This document shows, one piece after another, positions 10,380 through 22,559 of a stretch of DNA of 64,000 nt. Position numbers and translations under genes: made by a program. The stretch lies in NCBI GenBank assembly GCA_037043015.1, contig CM073324.1, positions 1,419,413 to 1,483,412 of the forward strand, written 5' to 3'. The notes beneath the pieces were generated by a model. The model was not told the origin of the DNA. It made no database searches and saw nothing but the letters and a program-made list of their open reading frames with translations. Positions within the stretch are counted from its first letter, which is position 1, and each line of letters opens with the position of its first letter. Source of the stretch: Bryum argenteum. Taxonomy: Eukaryota; Streptophyta; Bryopsida; Bryales; Bryaceae.

Positions 10380-13300
10380 GAAACCAACACTAATACAAAT
10401 GATGCAATAACATCTTCTTTAGATGTTGAAATCCCTATCATTGAGAAACTTAGTACTATCAATTATTCTGTGTGGAAAATGAAAATGGAAATACTTTTCC
10501 TCCAAAATAATGTTTCAACTATTGTTGAATGTTGATGGCACATTGCCAAAACCTCCAGATATTTAAGCACAAGCCCAAAGTAGTTGGCTTCAAAAAGATA
10601 AGCTTGCTAGAACACAATATATGTTAATAATAGACACTTGGAAATGCTCCATAGGTTGGTGATTGCAAATGAAATGTGGTCAAAGTTCAAAAGTGTTTAC
10701 GACCACACCGATCGTTCTACAAAGCTTCTAACAAAAAGAAAAATCTTAAATTTGAGACTGAAAGAAGGAGGATCTATTTCTCCTTACTTAGAAAAATTTC
10801 TATAGCCTTGTGGATCAATTGGTTGAAGAAGGGGTGAGTGTAGCTAATGAAGATGCAATTTATCAACTTTTAGATGGATTACCTGAAAGCTATGAAACTT
10901 TTATTACAACAGTAGGAAACTTACCCGACTTAACGTTATCTGTTTTAATAGGAAAATTGTTACAGCATGAGTTAATGTTTCAAGATAAGAAAGGTGAAAC
11001 AAGTACCTCCGATATGGTACTATATGGAAAAAATTAAGTTCGAAATTATTCAAATAGAGGAAAACCTTTCAGAATTGGCTCACGGCAAAACCACATGAAA
11101 AGAATCTATGGGCAACAAAGATACCAAAGAGTTCCTTAATATGGCTTTAATAAGTTCTCTACCTCAAGGAATTTTAATGATCAATATAGACCTCCAAATT
11201 TCAACCGTGATAGGAGTAAAGTTTGTCATTATAATTGCAATGCATATAGACATTATGCATCTGAATGCTTAAAACCATTTAATAGACATACATCAAATAA
11301 GACACAAGCTAACTTCAGTGAAGCCTCACAAGACTTACCCGATATTAATAGACTTGAATATTTGCTGCTATTTATAGTGAGCAATCCAATGATAACTTCT
11401 TCGACTCCTAAACTTATTTAATAAATTCTGGATGTAGAAAACATATCACACCTCACAGAGAATGGTTCTGAACATACAAACCATTAAATCCACAAGGCAT
11501 CGTATTCTTGGGGGATGGACGTACCTGACTGGTAGAGGGTGTAGGATTGATTACTATACAATTTTCTTCGGAAGTAACAATAGATATTTATAATGTGTTA
11601 TATGTATTAGGACTAGGAAAGGGCTTAATTTCCATAGGACAACTTATGACCTCAAGAGTAAGATTGACCTTTGATGGAGACATTTCTTCCATTACCTTTA
11701 AGTCCTCAAATAAAAAAGAAGTACAATATCATATTAAAATGATTCAAAATCAATATCCCATAGGTATTGGAATAATTGTTGAATTGAATTTATCTACAAC
11801 AACAAACTTATCATTACCTAAGTATAGTTTATGTACAATAAAATGGCTCCAAAGGTTAGGCCATGCATCATTGCTAGTCTTACACCAAATGGTACACAAG
11901 AACTTTGTAACTGGATTAAATGAGCCAATGAGTGATATTCCTTTGTGTGGAAGTTGTTAAATGGGAAAAAACACCGTAAAAGTTTTCCAACATACAGTTC
12001 AAATAGAACTACAAACCTCTTAGAATTAGTCCACTGAGATGTATGCGGACCGATGCAAGTCCAATCTCTAGCAAGAGCTAAGTACTTTATAACTTTTATT
12101 GACAACTTTTCGAGATTTACCATGGTGTACTTCTTAAAAGCTAAATTAAAAACTTTAGGAAGTTTTCAAAAATATAAAGCACATGTTGAAACTGAGATTG
12201 GAAATATACTCATATGTTTAAGAAGTGATAATGGCAGGGAGTATATTTCAAATGATTTTAATTTATTTTGTGAAAAAGAGGGTATTCAAAGGCAACTTAG
12301 TGTTCTATACACACCACAACAAAATGGTGTCGCGGAGAGAAAAATGAGAACCTTGGTTGAAGCTGCAAGATGTATACTCAATCAAGCAAAGTTATAAAAA
12401 CTTTTTAAGCAGAAGTTGTTTCAACAACATGCTACATACAAAATCGTTTAGCTATTGTAACCTGGAAAACAACACCCTATAAGCTATGGACAAAAGAAAG
12501 GCCTGACATATGCCACCTGCGCATCTTTGGATGCAAAGCTTATGTTCATATACCTAGTGAAAAACGCCGAAAGCTTGATTTCAAAAGCCAAAGTTGCATT
12601 TTTATAGGTTATAGCGATGAAGTTAAGGGCTATGACTTTAATACTAGACGAGTGTTTATGACAATGGATGTTGTCTTTGATAGGATCAATGTATTAGGAC
12701 TCAAAGCTGAGACAAGTCCGGAATACTTTCTACGATTGTCATAATTGGGAAATCAATCAACATCACCTTTGCTACCGGAATTTGTGCAAACTCAAGCGTC
12801 ATCCTCTAATCAAGTATTACTTGACCAATCACCTCCTACACTAATATCCAATCGTCAAAGTTTTTCAACACCAATTGTATCATCATCATTTAATGGCTTT
12901 CCTCAATGGTTATCTAAAGGAAGAGATATATATGGATCAACTTGAAGGTTATACACAAATTCCTGGAAAGGTGTGTCAACTTCAAGGATCCTTATATGGA
13001 TTAAAGCAATCCCCTCGCGTGTGGTTTGAACATATTGACTCTTTCTTAAAAACCCTTGGTTTTGAAACCTTTCGAGCAAAACCTAATGTTTATATTGATA
13101 CCCATGACAATCATACCCTTTATATAGGCTTATATATTGATGATTGTATCGTAATGAGCAACAAAATAGAATACTTGAACAACAGTAAACAAAAACTCTT
13201 ACAAGAATTTGATATGATGGATTTGGGTGATATACAATATTGCTTAGGAATTCAAATCCTACGAAATAGAGAAAAAGGCATCATACTCCTCTCTCAAAGT

Positions 13301-14140
13301 AAGTATACCAATGACATATTTAATCGCTTTAACATGGGAAATTGCAAACCTTTTACCTTATCCATGGCAACAAATTTTAAACTTTCAAAGACAATGTCTC
13401 CAGAAACAAATTATGAAATGAAAGAAATGAAACCTATCACATATTCCTAAGAAATTGGATGCTTGTTGTATTTGATTGCATGCACAAGACCGGATTTATC
13501 CTTTAGTGTATCTAAACTAGCACAATTCATGTCAAAACCGGACATAGACCATTGGAGTGCAGTAAAAAGGGTATTTCGCCATTTACAAGGTACTCAAGAT
13601 TTGGAATTAACTTATATAAGAAGTGAAAATCTACTAACCATATTGAAGGATGGTGTGATTCTAATTTTGAAGGGGTCTAGATGAAAGAAAATCTACATCA
13701 GAATATTGTTTTTTATTATCTCATGGTGTTTTTTCTTGGCAAACAATGAAACAACCTATAGTTGCATTATCAACGGCAAACGCTGGATACATGAGTCTTA
13801 TAGAAGCAACTGAAGAAGCGATTTGGTTAATAAAATTGCTAGATAATTTAAAGTACCTACAAACCTTACCTATTTCTATATATTGCGACAATCAATCAAC
13901 TATTCTCATGAGTCTTGAACAACTTTTGCACTCAAGAACCAAACATATTAAAACAAGACATTACTTCATACGACAACAAGTTGAAAACAATCAAATCAAA
14001 CTTATTTATTTTAATACACAACATATGTTAGCCGACTTTTTTACAAAAGCAATGAATCAAGATGAACACTCTTATTCAAAAAGTCAACTTCAAATATTTA
14101 GTTCCAAGTTATTAAGAATTAGACTTAGTTTTAGGGGGAG
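10380..14140 (+). pseudogene. Ty1/copia retrotransposon, internal region, broken
   Basis: The gag begins near the ATG at 10379 (MEKLST-like start region with INYSVWKMKME) and has many stops. A zinc-knuckle-like CHYNCNAYRHYASEC lies near 11224. The protease motif reads NSGCRKHIT near 11425, so the catalytic aspartate position is N. The integrase (12053-12397) has FITFIDNFSR, LRSDNGREY and TPQQNGVAERK. The RT keeps AFLNGYLKEEIYM, LYGLKQSPRVWF and the catalytic YIDD (13135-13146) but lacks its N-terminal fingers. RNase H (13746-14060) has ALSTANAGYMSL, YCDNQST and the HIKTRHYFIR block. The integrase-before-RT order is copia-type. A polypurine tract, AGGGGGAG, is at 14133-14140. Confidence 0.9.
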
Positions 14141-14232
14141 TGTTGACATAAATCTAAGTCTAAGTCTACATGTTATACAATTAATGATATAAATAATCCA
14201 TGTATTCCTTTGTCTTTAGCCTTTGTCTTTCT
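14141..14232 (+). mobile_element. Partial copia 3' LTR
   Basis: TGTTGACATAAATCTAAGTC starts directly after the polypurine tract, as a copia 3' LTR should. The sequence changes to Ty3 pol-like coding by about 14233, so only ~90 bp can be assigned. No 5' LTR with this start was found before 10380. Confidence 0.6.
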
Positions 14233-14538
14233 ATCTTCATTATCAAGCATCGACGAAAGGCAATGCATGATGCATGAGGTAAATTGACATCATACCCTCT
14301 TGGGAGTCTCGTAATATTGGTAGATAGTTGGTTGCAAAAACAACATGGCCAGAAATTAGGTCCAATATGGAAGGACGCGTTCGTCATTCATCAACAATTC
14401 AACAACAACACTTATAAGCTTAGCACCCCTGACAACCGCAATATCGCCAAACTTACAAGGGAGCAAAGTTTAAAGTGTAGACACACATTTAGAGTATCTC
14501 TACATTTAGTCAAGCTTGATAACCTAGACGAAACCTAG
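14233..14538 (+). pseudogene. Fragment of another Ty3/gypsy pol (integrase C-terminus)
   Basis: From about 14284 the frame reads LGSLVILVDSWLQKQHGQKL then GPIWKDAFVIHQQFNNNTY. This is the GPF/Y-type block at the end of Ty3 integrases, where the protein binds DNA. An in-frame stop precedes it (MHDA then TGA near 14276). The fragment belongs to a different lineage from the chromovirus at 1.8-8.1 kb, because it lacks the chromodomain and differs in sequence. It lies where the body of the copia LTR is expected. Confidence 0.7.
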
Positions 14539-15440
14539 AGATGAGATGATAGTTGCAATACTTTCTTGCCATGCACAAGCGTTGTAACCAACTCTTCACA
14601 CCAAGAAGTGCTAGTATGAGAGAGGCTCTTTGGACCTTGCTTCTCAAGTTGTCATTGGTGGTTTTAACTTCTTACTGATTCTTCCTCTTTCAAGACTATA
14701 GTCGTATGTTTCAGCAATAGAATTCAGTTTTCCCTTAGTAGCTTATAGAACAATATCTTAATGTATGGTATTCTTCTTCATCAATATAATTATCTATTTC
14801 GCGTATTCAATTACTTCGTGTCTTGAACCGAGAGCTTGTTTCTTTCTGGCTGAGAGAATTCTTATTGTTATTTCAATACCTTAAAGCTCTTACCGAAGAT
14901 AGCATGTCAATTGTCTCCAAGGTACACGTGGCTAGGTCTAAAATAGCGTAGACTAGCGTTCCCCTCAAGAAGATTCAGTAGTCCTACCATTGGTGTTATA
15001 ACCTCCGGATACACCAAAGAGCGAGTCAAATAATCAATCTATTTAAATCGGCCTTGAAATAGGTTCAAAGTTCTTAATCTTTTTCTTTCTATAGAATCTT
15101 CAAAACCTACAAAAATGCTTAATTTTTCACATAGAGGTGTGCTAAAATTCTAATGCATAGGTCAATTGTTGATAACAAAAAGCCATTTTTTATCCTAAAA
15201 AATATTAGATTAAAAAATCTATATGGTGTTATCATACGTTAGTATCTAGTATACATGCACATAAACAAAACTTCAAATTCTATAAAGTGCCAAACTATTT
15301 TTGTGCAATTTTAGAAGTTTTTGTAATCTAATCTCTTTTGAGCAGATTTTGAGTAGTGATGACTGATGAGTAGCATATCTTGCAATTTTGTGCACATTGT
15401 AGTACATCGTGCCTGCACTACACTTGATTGGGAATATCAT
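14539..15440. other. Intergenic DNA without recognised features
   Basis: AT-rich DNA with no long frame. It may include decayed LTR sequence downstream of the copia element, but no boundary could be supported. Confidence 0.4.
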
Positions 15441-16292
15441 TTAACCCCTAAATGTCCCTACTGCTGAAAAACAACATTTTGGATGAAGGGCACAAATTTT
15501 GAAGAGCCATAACTTCTTTATTCGGACTTTGTTTCAAATAAAGTCACTCAGGTTGGGTCATAAATCAAGTCAAGCTGTGTAGCAAAAACTATGGACCCAT
15601 ACAATAAAGTATGAATAAATAGGCATGCATTTAGTATAGGCAGCTTTTGTTTTTGGGTTAAAAACATTTGGCATGTTTTACCATAACAAGTCAATTATGT
15701 GAGATCAAAAATACTTTTTCATAAATTTCTAAAAATTTAGTGTGATTATTAGATACGTCCCAAAAACTTTGTAATTGGGAGATTTGATCTGGATAACTTT
15801 TGGTACTCGATTTGCAATGACGTTTCTATGGTGAAAAAAGTGAAAAGACGGATGATTTTTAGGGAGCTATATCTCCTTCATCCATTGGTAGATTTTGACT
15901 TTATTTTGTGGGATGGACTCAAATTATAGTCTAGTCTTTGTGGTAGAAACCTTGACCCGATAAAAAATGTATTAAAAATATGGCATGAATTTGAGTCAAG
16001 GGGTCCAATTTTGGGCTATTTTTCCTTTATGTTTTGCAAATTTCATGTTTGTAGTACTTTCACTTCAAAGAGAAAATGATAATTCTTTGTAACCTATTTT
16101 GTGCACTAAAACATTACGATCTTGCAATCTACAAGGTTCCATGAGTCAAGTTTTTGCTCACATGATTTACAACAAGTCTACTACAAGTTTGTACAATTGA
16201 GATTTAAAAACCTTATCTTTATTTTCATTTACATCACTTTTTTCAAAAATGAGTTTTTGGCTAAAAATACCCCACAGACATATAGGGGTTAA
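15441..16292. mobile_element. TTAA-flanked element 2 (844 bp, 15445-16288), long subfamily
   Basis: TTAA lies at 15441-15444 and 16289-16292. The termini are CCCCTAAATGT and, reverse complemented from the right end, CCCCTATATGT. The interior is homologous to the element at 48263-49601. Shared blocks include GAAGAGCCATA, GGGTTCCAAATCAAGT-like sequence, GAGCTATATCTCC and CTATTTTTCCTTT. No intact protein is encoded. Confidence 0.75.
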
Positions 16293-16478
16293 GTATGAAG
16301 GATTTTGAAACTTAAATGGTCTATAGGAAAGGACTAGAAAATTCTACGCTTTCCCAAACGATAGTGTCTTCCAACCATAAAAGTTGAGTAAAAGGGAGCC
16401 TTTCCAAAGTCAAACTGACTTGTTATAGGCTTCAATCTTATCTAGGGGATAAGTTATATCACTTGATAATGCAACTTA

Positions 16479-16524
16479 TTATTTTATTTTTATTTTTATT
16501 ATTTTTATTTTTATTTTTATTAGA
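16479..16524. repeat. T-rich microsatellite (TTTTTA-type)
   Basis: Consecutive ATTTTT/TTTTTA units. A similar run is at about 51500-51523. Confidence 0.8.
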
Positions 16525-19130
16525 GTATACCCACTGAAATTGACTTCAAGAATAGTTTTTATGGAAAGGCAATGTATGAGGTGAAGGATCTCTTTATTGC
16601 CCCACAATGACAAGGTGAGAGGGTTGATATAATAGAACGGTGAGATTACGATAAGAAGAAGGGGTGGTATTACAAAGGTATCAAATGTAATAACATAGAA
16701 GTTGTGGTGTAATACTATGAAGGTTGAAGGAATCACATAACAAAATTAGAACGTATCCCCCAAACAAGGGTAAATTACAGTACACATAAAATATAAGAAA
16801 GCTCTTGTAAGGACTTCGTGTGTTCATCTAGGTAACATCTTTTATGTTCAAACTTCCTTATTGATATGGTTATCTTACTTTCCGATAAATTATAACTAGA
16901 TCTAGAGATTTTTGCTTTTATAGCTTCCAAATTAATTTCACGACTAACATCAAATAGACTTTGAAGTAACTAGTATTTGAGGACGCTTTACATGGGGAGT
17001 AAGCCGAACATGGGGCCAATATTGAGCAAAAATCCTATAAACGACATTGGTACTTTTTTTTGAACTACAAGTAATCCACCAATCACACTAAGAGAATTTT
17101 TGCCCTCCTTCGGCCCCATACTCAGCTTGACTCCCCCATGTGAAGCGTCTCTTCTTGATACTTGCCATCTCATATATCATCCTATCATCATCGATTTCAT
17201 CATAATGTGTGGTGATTTGGCTGGATAGCTTCACAACTATTATGGGAGTTTCGGGCGAACTCTAATTACTTGTTAGCGAGTTTGCTTCGTCCGTTCACTG
17301 ACCTTGCTTTCTGGCCTCCACTGAATCCACTTGTAAAGTGATCCATCCAGCTTCTGTCGACAGGACATCCGACGTCGGCATACCTGGTTACGTTATCCGC
17401 ACAATAACTGAAAACACCGGCTACCGGAAAGAAGAACATGCCTTTATTCCGTTACCGAATGTCACTAACTTCCACACTCACAGTTGCTTTCGCTTTTTAT
17501 CAATGAATCCTGAGCTCCTGAAATCTCGTATCCTATCAACGAAGCTCATCATCTTCTCACATTCCAAAACAACCGCAACAGAAAGAGGCCGCCATGTCCA
17601 CAGGCTGGAAAGCAGTAAACCCTTAATTCCGTTACATTAGGAGGGTGCCATGTTGGGAGCATATTCAGATACTCTCCCACAAGAAAACTTTATGACAAGA
17701 TGGTAGTTTTGAACTTCTGGTAAGTTATGTCGAATTGGCATTTGGACTATTGACAGTTGACTAGACCATAATCGTGGTACTGTACCCGGTGCGGGCTATC
17801 TCGCCGACTGAACCGACCCCATGGCGCGACTGGAAAGGCTGTTTTATCTCCACGGACTACCCTAGAAGTTGCTGTGACGAGGCGGTTCGACAAAACATTC
17901 GCCTCCTCCAACTGATCCGTGATGCCGACAGTATTCACTGGCAGGACACGTTTTCAGAACATATGATCGGTTTAAATAAAAGAACTAGACCTGTTCCTCA
18001 CGTCAAGCATATGCATGTGATTCGACATGCACACGAACTTGCTAGCTTCGATCGCTTCTGGGGACGAAAAGCGCTTTCGCTAGCAATTGCGGTGATTCAT
18101 CGCGGAGGAGAGAGTGGTGGTAGACAGTAGCATATCCTGGAGGCCGATTCCGGACTCACGTGTTATTCGCACGAATCCCGCGATATCGGTGCCGAAATCA
18201 GGCTTCGGAACCCCATTTCAGTTGCTGCACGACCCGGGCCTCCAATTTATTGGGAGTGGACGGTTATTTACCAGTTTTTAATCCGGGTTTGCAATGTCTG
18301 TACAACCGGATTGGTTCAGACATTTCGTCGGAGGACTAATTTTAGTATAAAGCCACTCTGCGTCCGCTTCGTTCAGAAAGTGCTCACCATTGCTGGACCA
18401 TCTTGTGCGATGGGGTGCGAAGTTGAGTGCATACCTTTGGTTGTGAGTGTGGATCGCTTCATTAGTTGATCGTAGTGATCGAGAGTGTTGTAGCACTATG
18501 GATCGCTTGTTTCGAATTAGGCAGTGTACCGGCTTCCTCCTCCCGTGGTGCCCTGTTGCTCGAAGCGCCGCGCAGCCCAGAACAAAGTGTCGAAGATCCA
18601 GCAAGTGGACATCGTACCGAATTAGGTAGATAGGTTGTTAGTTGAAGCTTAGTTAGACATAGATTGCTAAACACACATCCAATTCTTCGATTTCGTTCTG
18701 TAATATTTGTTTCGAACTGGCGACTTTATTCGACCCTGCGTCGTTGTTGGAGTGGGCCGCAACAACTGCTACGACTACAATGCCCGAGCCATGGTCCAAC
18801 CTGCTCGAGAAATTGGAATACCTTGTTCAATTCCCTCCACCGTAAGTTCCCTTCCCCAACCTCATAACCTATTAGACCTCATTCTGTTGATATTGTTTGC
18901 TGTACCTGTCAAGGCCACTATGATCTTACCCATCTACGGTAGAATTCATGAACCAAAATGCATTTTCCGACAGATACGAGTTACTACCAGTATGATGCTC
19001 AGTCTGAGAGGGTTTAGCAATCCTTTGACATCGTTTCTTAAGCAATAGGCAGGATGTAGTATGATGTTTAGCCTCAAGAGGGGGAGTAATTCCAAACCAT
19101 TGGCTCCATTTCATATGAGTAGTCAAACAA
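16525..19130. other. Intergenic or decayed repeat DNA; possible LTR or exon near 18340-18845
   Basis: No recognised protein. A TATA-like AGTATAAAGCC at 18348-18358 is followed by ~300 bp of moderately GC-rich sequence that could be an LTR or a promoter with a first exon. A frame from 18707 contains GRNNCYDYNARAMVQPAREI and ends at a good donor (ACCGTAAGT near 18841). I do not recognise the family and cannot join it to another exon with confidence. Confidence 0.3.
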
Positions 19131-19171
19131 CACAAGTGCAAAAAAAAAGTGGTTCAACACTATCTCCATGA

Positions 19172-19888
19172 GTGTTTGATAGTCTCCGCAATGGTTTCAA
19201 CCATGATTATGTACAAGTGAAAACGAGACATGAACTTCTTCTTAATTCTGAGGGTTTTCATGTATGGGATGGTAGTGGCCAGCGCGAGGAAGAGCAGCCA
19301 GAGGAGGTTCCCAAGCCAAATGGGCGCGGGGGGAGTCGGCGACGGCGCAATCCGCCATCAGGCGGGGTACTGACCCCTCGCGATGCAAAATCTTCCTGGG
19401 CAGTAAACATCAGGCCAAAGAACTGGGGCGACAAGGACAAGATCTGGTGGGGGAAGATCAAGAGTATGAAGGAAGCGCAGCGAATCTCCGACATAGTGCA
19501 CTTCTACCTCGGATGTGACTCCGTCCACTTGATCTTCCCGTCAAGCACCGAGCGCCCTCCGCCGTTCCGAAACTCGAATCTTCACCACCTCGCTAGCCTA
19601 GAGATGCGCATGAAGTACGTGAAGCTCATCGCTAAGGGCGATGAGCACCAGGCCCGCCGCAAGGAGCTCATGGAATCTGTCAAGGATATGATCAAGCTCC
19701 TCACTGTGGAGACTGCTGATGAGGACGACGAGGTGCCGTGGACTTTGGCGGGGGAGGTACCGGCCCTTGGTGGAGTTGGTGACGATGAGTGCCGACTCTC
19801 TCCTCAAATACCTGATCTTCATCAAGGTACTAATTACCTCCAACTCTTGAAATACCCAAACCTAAAACAATATCAAAATATGGTATAA
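19172..19888 (+). CDS. Hypothetical protein, possibly one exon of a larger gene
   Basis: A 238-codon open frame whose central part (about 19260-19790) is clearly more GC-rich than its surroundings, as expected of an exon here. The first ~30 codons are AT-richer and overlap a decayed repeat similar to one at 60151, so the true start may be later or in an upstream exon. The protein has a Pro/Gly/Arg-rich segment (PEEVPKPNGRGGSRRRR), then a more ordered part with WAVNIRPKNWGDKDKIWWGK and LASLEMRMKYVKLIAKG. I recognise no domain. A possible donor (CATCAAGGTACT near 19824) suggests the last ~20 codons are intronic. Real coding is plausible but unproven. Confidence 0.4.
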   Translation: MFDSLRNGFNHDYVQVKTRHELLLNSEGFHVWDGSGQREEEQPEEVPKPNGRGGSRRRRNPPSGGVLTPRDAKSSWAVNIRPKNWGDKDKIWWGKIKSMKEAQRISDIVHFYLGCDSVHLIFPSSTERPPPFRNSNLHHLASLEMRMKYVKLIAKGDEHQARRKELMESVKDMIKLLTVETADEDDEVPWTLAGEVPALGGVGDDECRLSPQIPDLHQGTNYLQLLKYPNLKQYQNMV

Positions 19889-21570
19889 TCTCGAATTCTA
19901 TCTTTAAATCAATGAATCACACGTTATGATTCTTGAAATATTCTCAAACACCACCAACGTCCACGTTATTCATCAAAGATAAAATAATGATATTGTCCAT
20001 ATTAACAATGAATTAATCATATTTTGTAACATAGATTTTTTTCTTACTCTGAAAAAATAATTTGTTAAAACCGGTTGGATTTTCTAAATGGATGAACCAC
20101 TCAATAATATGATTGAATATGGTTTGGGTTGCTCAATGATATCAAATCTTGTTTTCTTTGTGAGATGAGGGTTCATACCAAATCTTGGTTTCTTTTTAAA
20201 GATAAAAGGAGTATATGATTAATCCCTGAGGAACATCAGAAGTGATGTTGCATAACTAAATTAGTTCATACAAGGTCTTCTATATTATTTACAAATCGTA
20301 TGTGTTTTCTTATTCTTGAGTGTTTCCTTAGATCAGATATTTCGTTGATACAAAATGTCTTGAACCTCGTTCAAAATTTGAGGCTTCATAACTTACGTTT
20401 GTATTTAGGGTTTAGTTGAAGATTTCTTAGCTTGAGTTTGTGAATTTCACGCATAAATGTCTAACATAGTAATGGAGCTGTGGTTACTCAATAATCCTAC
20501 GAAGGCACTCTGAATTCTAATGTCATTGTGATCCAGATACAAACAAAGGCTCAAAAGACTACAACTGCACTTTGAGGTTCAAAATCATTGTAGTTATAAT
20601 GGTAATAGATAGTCCTTTTCATTTTGGCCTGTAAGCCTTTTTTGTGTAGAAAAAAATCTGCTAGTCTGAAGCAAGTCACAAGGAAACTTTGTCCATTGCA
20701 GTACACTTCCTCACATACAAAATCCATTTTCCATGGCGGCGCTTGGTCTTTTAAATGATGGCTGGGCTGGGATGATGCTGTTGAATCTAAAGGAAGCAGT
20801 CGAATCGAACTCAATGTCACAACAAAACCTAACATACAAAAATCTTTCACGATTTTCAGGTGCATCTCAAAAGTAGCTCTAATATGGAATGGTGGGTTAT
20901 AACAGAGGAGATCGATTATATGATGGCCATGTTGCTGGATGATGGTCGAGACTATTTCCTGTAGCTTTTGTACATGAAAATGCATGTGAGTTCAAATTCA
21001 CACCACACTCTCCTTGGTTTCTGATCTATCAACATGCGAGGCACATGGTATAAAATCACACAATATTGAAAATCATCAGAGGGGTACATTCGCATATTCA
21101 CCGTAATATGTTTTCGATCTGCAGGTTTGGTGTTTTAACTATATTGTAAATTCGGTTCTTCGTCAATATGCATAATAATCCTCGGCTGCAGCGATTCGGA
21201 GCTCGTTCACGATGCCTGATGAAGCACCTCAAGTTGGAATAACTCCATAAGCAGCCTGGACCTTGTAAAGTGTACAGCTTGGATGTAAAATAGAGACAAA
21301 AAAATCAAAAGGCAATGAAGAAATGCTCGGCTACCAGAGCATCGAAATAATTGTACTGTACATTGGTATGCACCTGGAACCAAGTTAAAATAAAGTTAAT
21401 AATTTCTGTGTGCATTCTCTGTGCAAATCCCACAATCTCTGCATTGCAATTTTGTGTCTATCATCCTGCACAGTTTGAATGATACTTGTACCCCTACAGT
21501 TGAACGATAGAACGAGCGCCATTAGCAACTCTACACAATCAATCTCCTTGCAAGTGAGGCCTTCTGCTTC
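19889..21570. other. Intergenic DNA
   Basis: AT-rich. A minus-strand frame at 20551-20985 has no recognisable motif or coding-like composition. No repeat boundaries were seen. Confidence 0.4.
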
Positions 21571-21574
21571 GAAC

Positions 21575-21980
21575 GGTAAAAGTGAGACCGGCCAGCCATC
21601 AATAACTTCATTGACAGAAACATGCCAATCTCAAAGTGCTGACAAAACTGAAATTGGTTCCAAATGTACTCCCGTGATTCAGAGAAATATCAGATGAACA
21701 GTTGGCAGTGTTCGTTCGGAAAGGAAGTTCGAGGAGAAACCGCACTCGTCCTCCAAAAACCTCAACAAATGCTACTGACTATGCAAAACCTTTACTTCGT
21801 CTGTAAGAAGAGAGCGAGACTAGCCATCACTCACTTCAAGATAGCAACATGCGAATCTCTAAGTGCTGGCAAAACTGAAAGTGGTTCCAAACCTACTCCC
21901 ATGGTTGTGGGAGACACCATCAGTATTTGTTCGAAAAGGAGGTTCGTGGAGAAACCACCTCCAAAAACCTCAACAATGTC
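21575..21980. repeat. Diverged tandem duplication in the MIC10 3' flank, period ~227 bp
   Basis: Two copies share CATGCSAATCTCWAAGTGCTG (21621 and 21848) and continue through GGTTCCAAA, TACTCCC, a GGARGTTCG block, GAGAAACC and CCTCCAAAAACCTCAACAA. Both lie just downstream of the MIC10 stop on its transcribed side. Confidence 0.7.
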
Positions 21981-22079
21981 ACCATAAAAAATAAGGAAGA
22001 GACCTGAAGTTAGCAAACAGAAACATCTTGTCGTTCTGCTTCTCAAGGGGTTTAGGGGACAACAAACAAGGGGCAAGCC

Positions 22080-22454
22080 TTAAGTTTCCTGGGCTTCTTG
22101 GACAAGAGGCTCCTCGAAGCGCTCAAGCTTGGGAGCTTCAACATGCTGCTGCTGGGGTGGTGGAAGCTCCGGGGCAGATGGCAGCTCTGGAACTGCCGCA
22201 GCAAGTGCCGCCGGAACTTGTGAAACGGAATGGAGCCTGGCCTGAATGGAGCCGCGGAAGAGCTGGGATGCGTCTGAGAGAGCCGACCCCATGCCTGCAC
22301 CTGCTCCAAACGCCACCGCCGCCCACCGTGTGGTGGGGCTCCGGAAGAAGAGCAGCGCCGATGCCGCTCCTGACAGAGAGCCGTAGACCAGTCGTCTCAG
22401 TGTCAAGTCCACTGTTGCGTCCCACTTCTCCTCATAATCTTGTGACCGCTCCAT
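22080..22454 (-). CDS. MIC10: MICOS complex subunit MIC10
   Basis: Putative small inner-mitochondrial-membrane protein that bends the membrane at crista junctions within the MICOS complex. The 124-residue product starts MERSQDYEEKWD. The KWD motif and two short membrane segments (about residues 20-37 and 41-59) match the MIC10 family. The segments are LVYGSLSGAASALLFF and WAAVAFGAGAGMGSALSD, the second with the Gly-x-Gly-x-Gly helix-packing pattern essential in the family. A Pro/Gln-rich tail follows, longer than in yeast or animal MIC10. I chose the ATG at 22452-22454 because a good acceptor (CGTGCAG then GAG) lies just upstream. The frame extends further up but through what is probably a 5'-UTR intron. 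The gene faces away from the plus-strand gene at 24372 across a shared upstream region. Confidence 0.85.
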   Translation of the reverse strand: MERSQDYEEKWDATVDLTLRRLVYGSLSGAASALLFFRSPTTRWAAVAFGAGAGMGSALSDASQLFRGSIQARLHSVSQVPAALAAAVPELPSAPELPPPQQQHVEAPKLERFEEPLVQEAQET

Positions 22455-22559
22455 CTCCTGCACGCCCAATTTGCCCACATAGTAAGAGCAGAGAACCAGA
22501 ACTCCAATCCCTACCTCGACATGAGAGATGAAAGATTGACACAAGTTTGGGATCGAAAC

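Noticed and set aside
20551-20985. 144-codon minus-strand frame
   Set aside because: No motif, AT-rich codon use and no splice-supported context.
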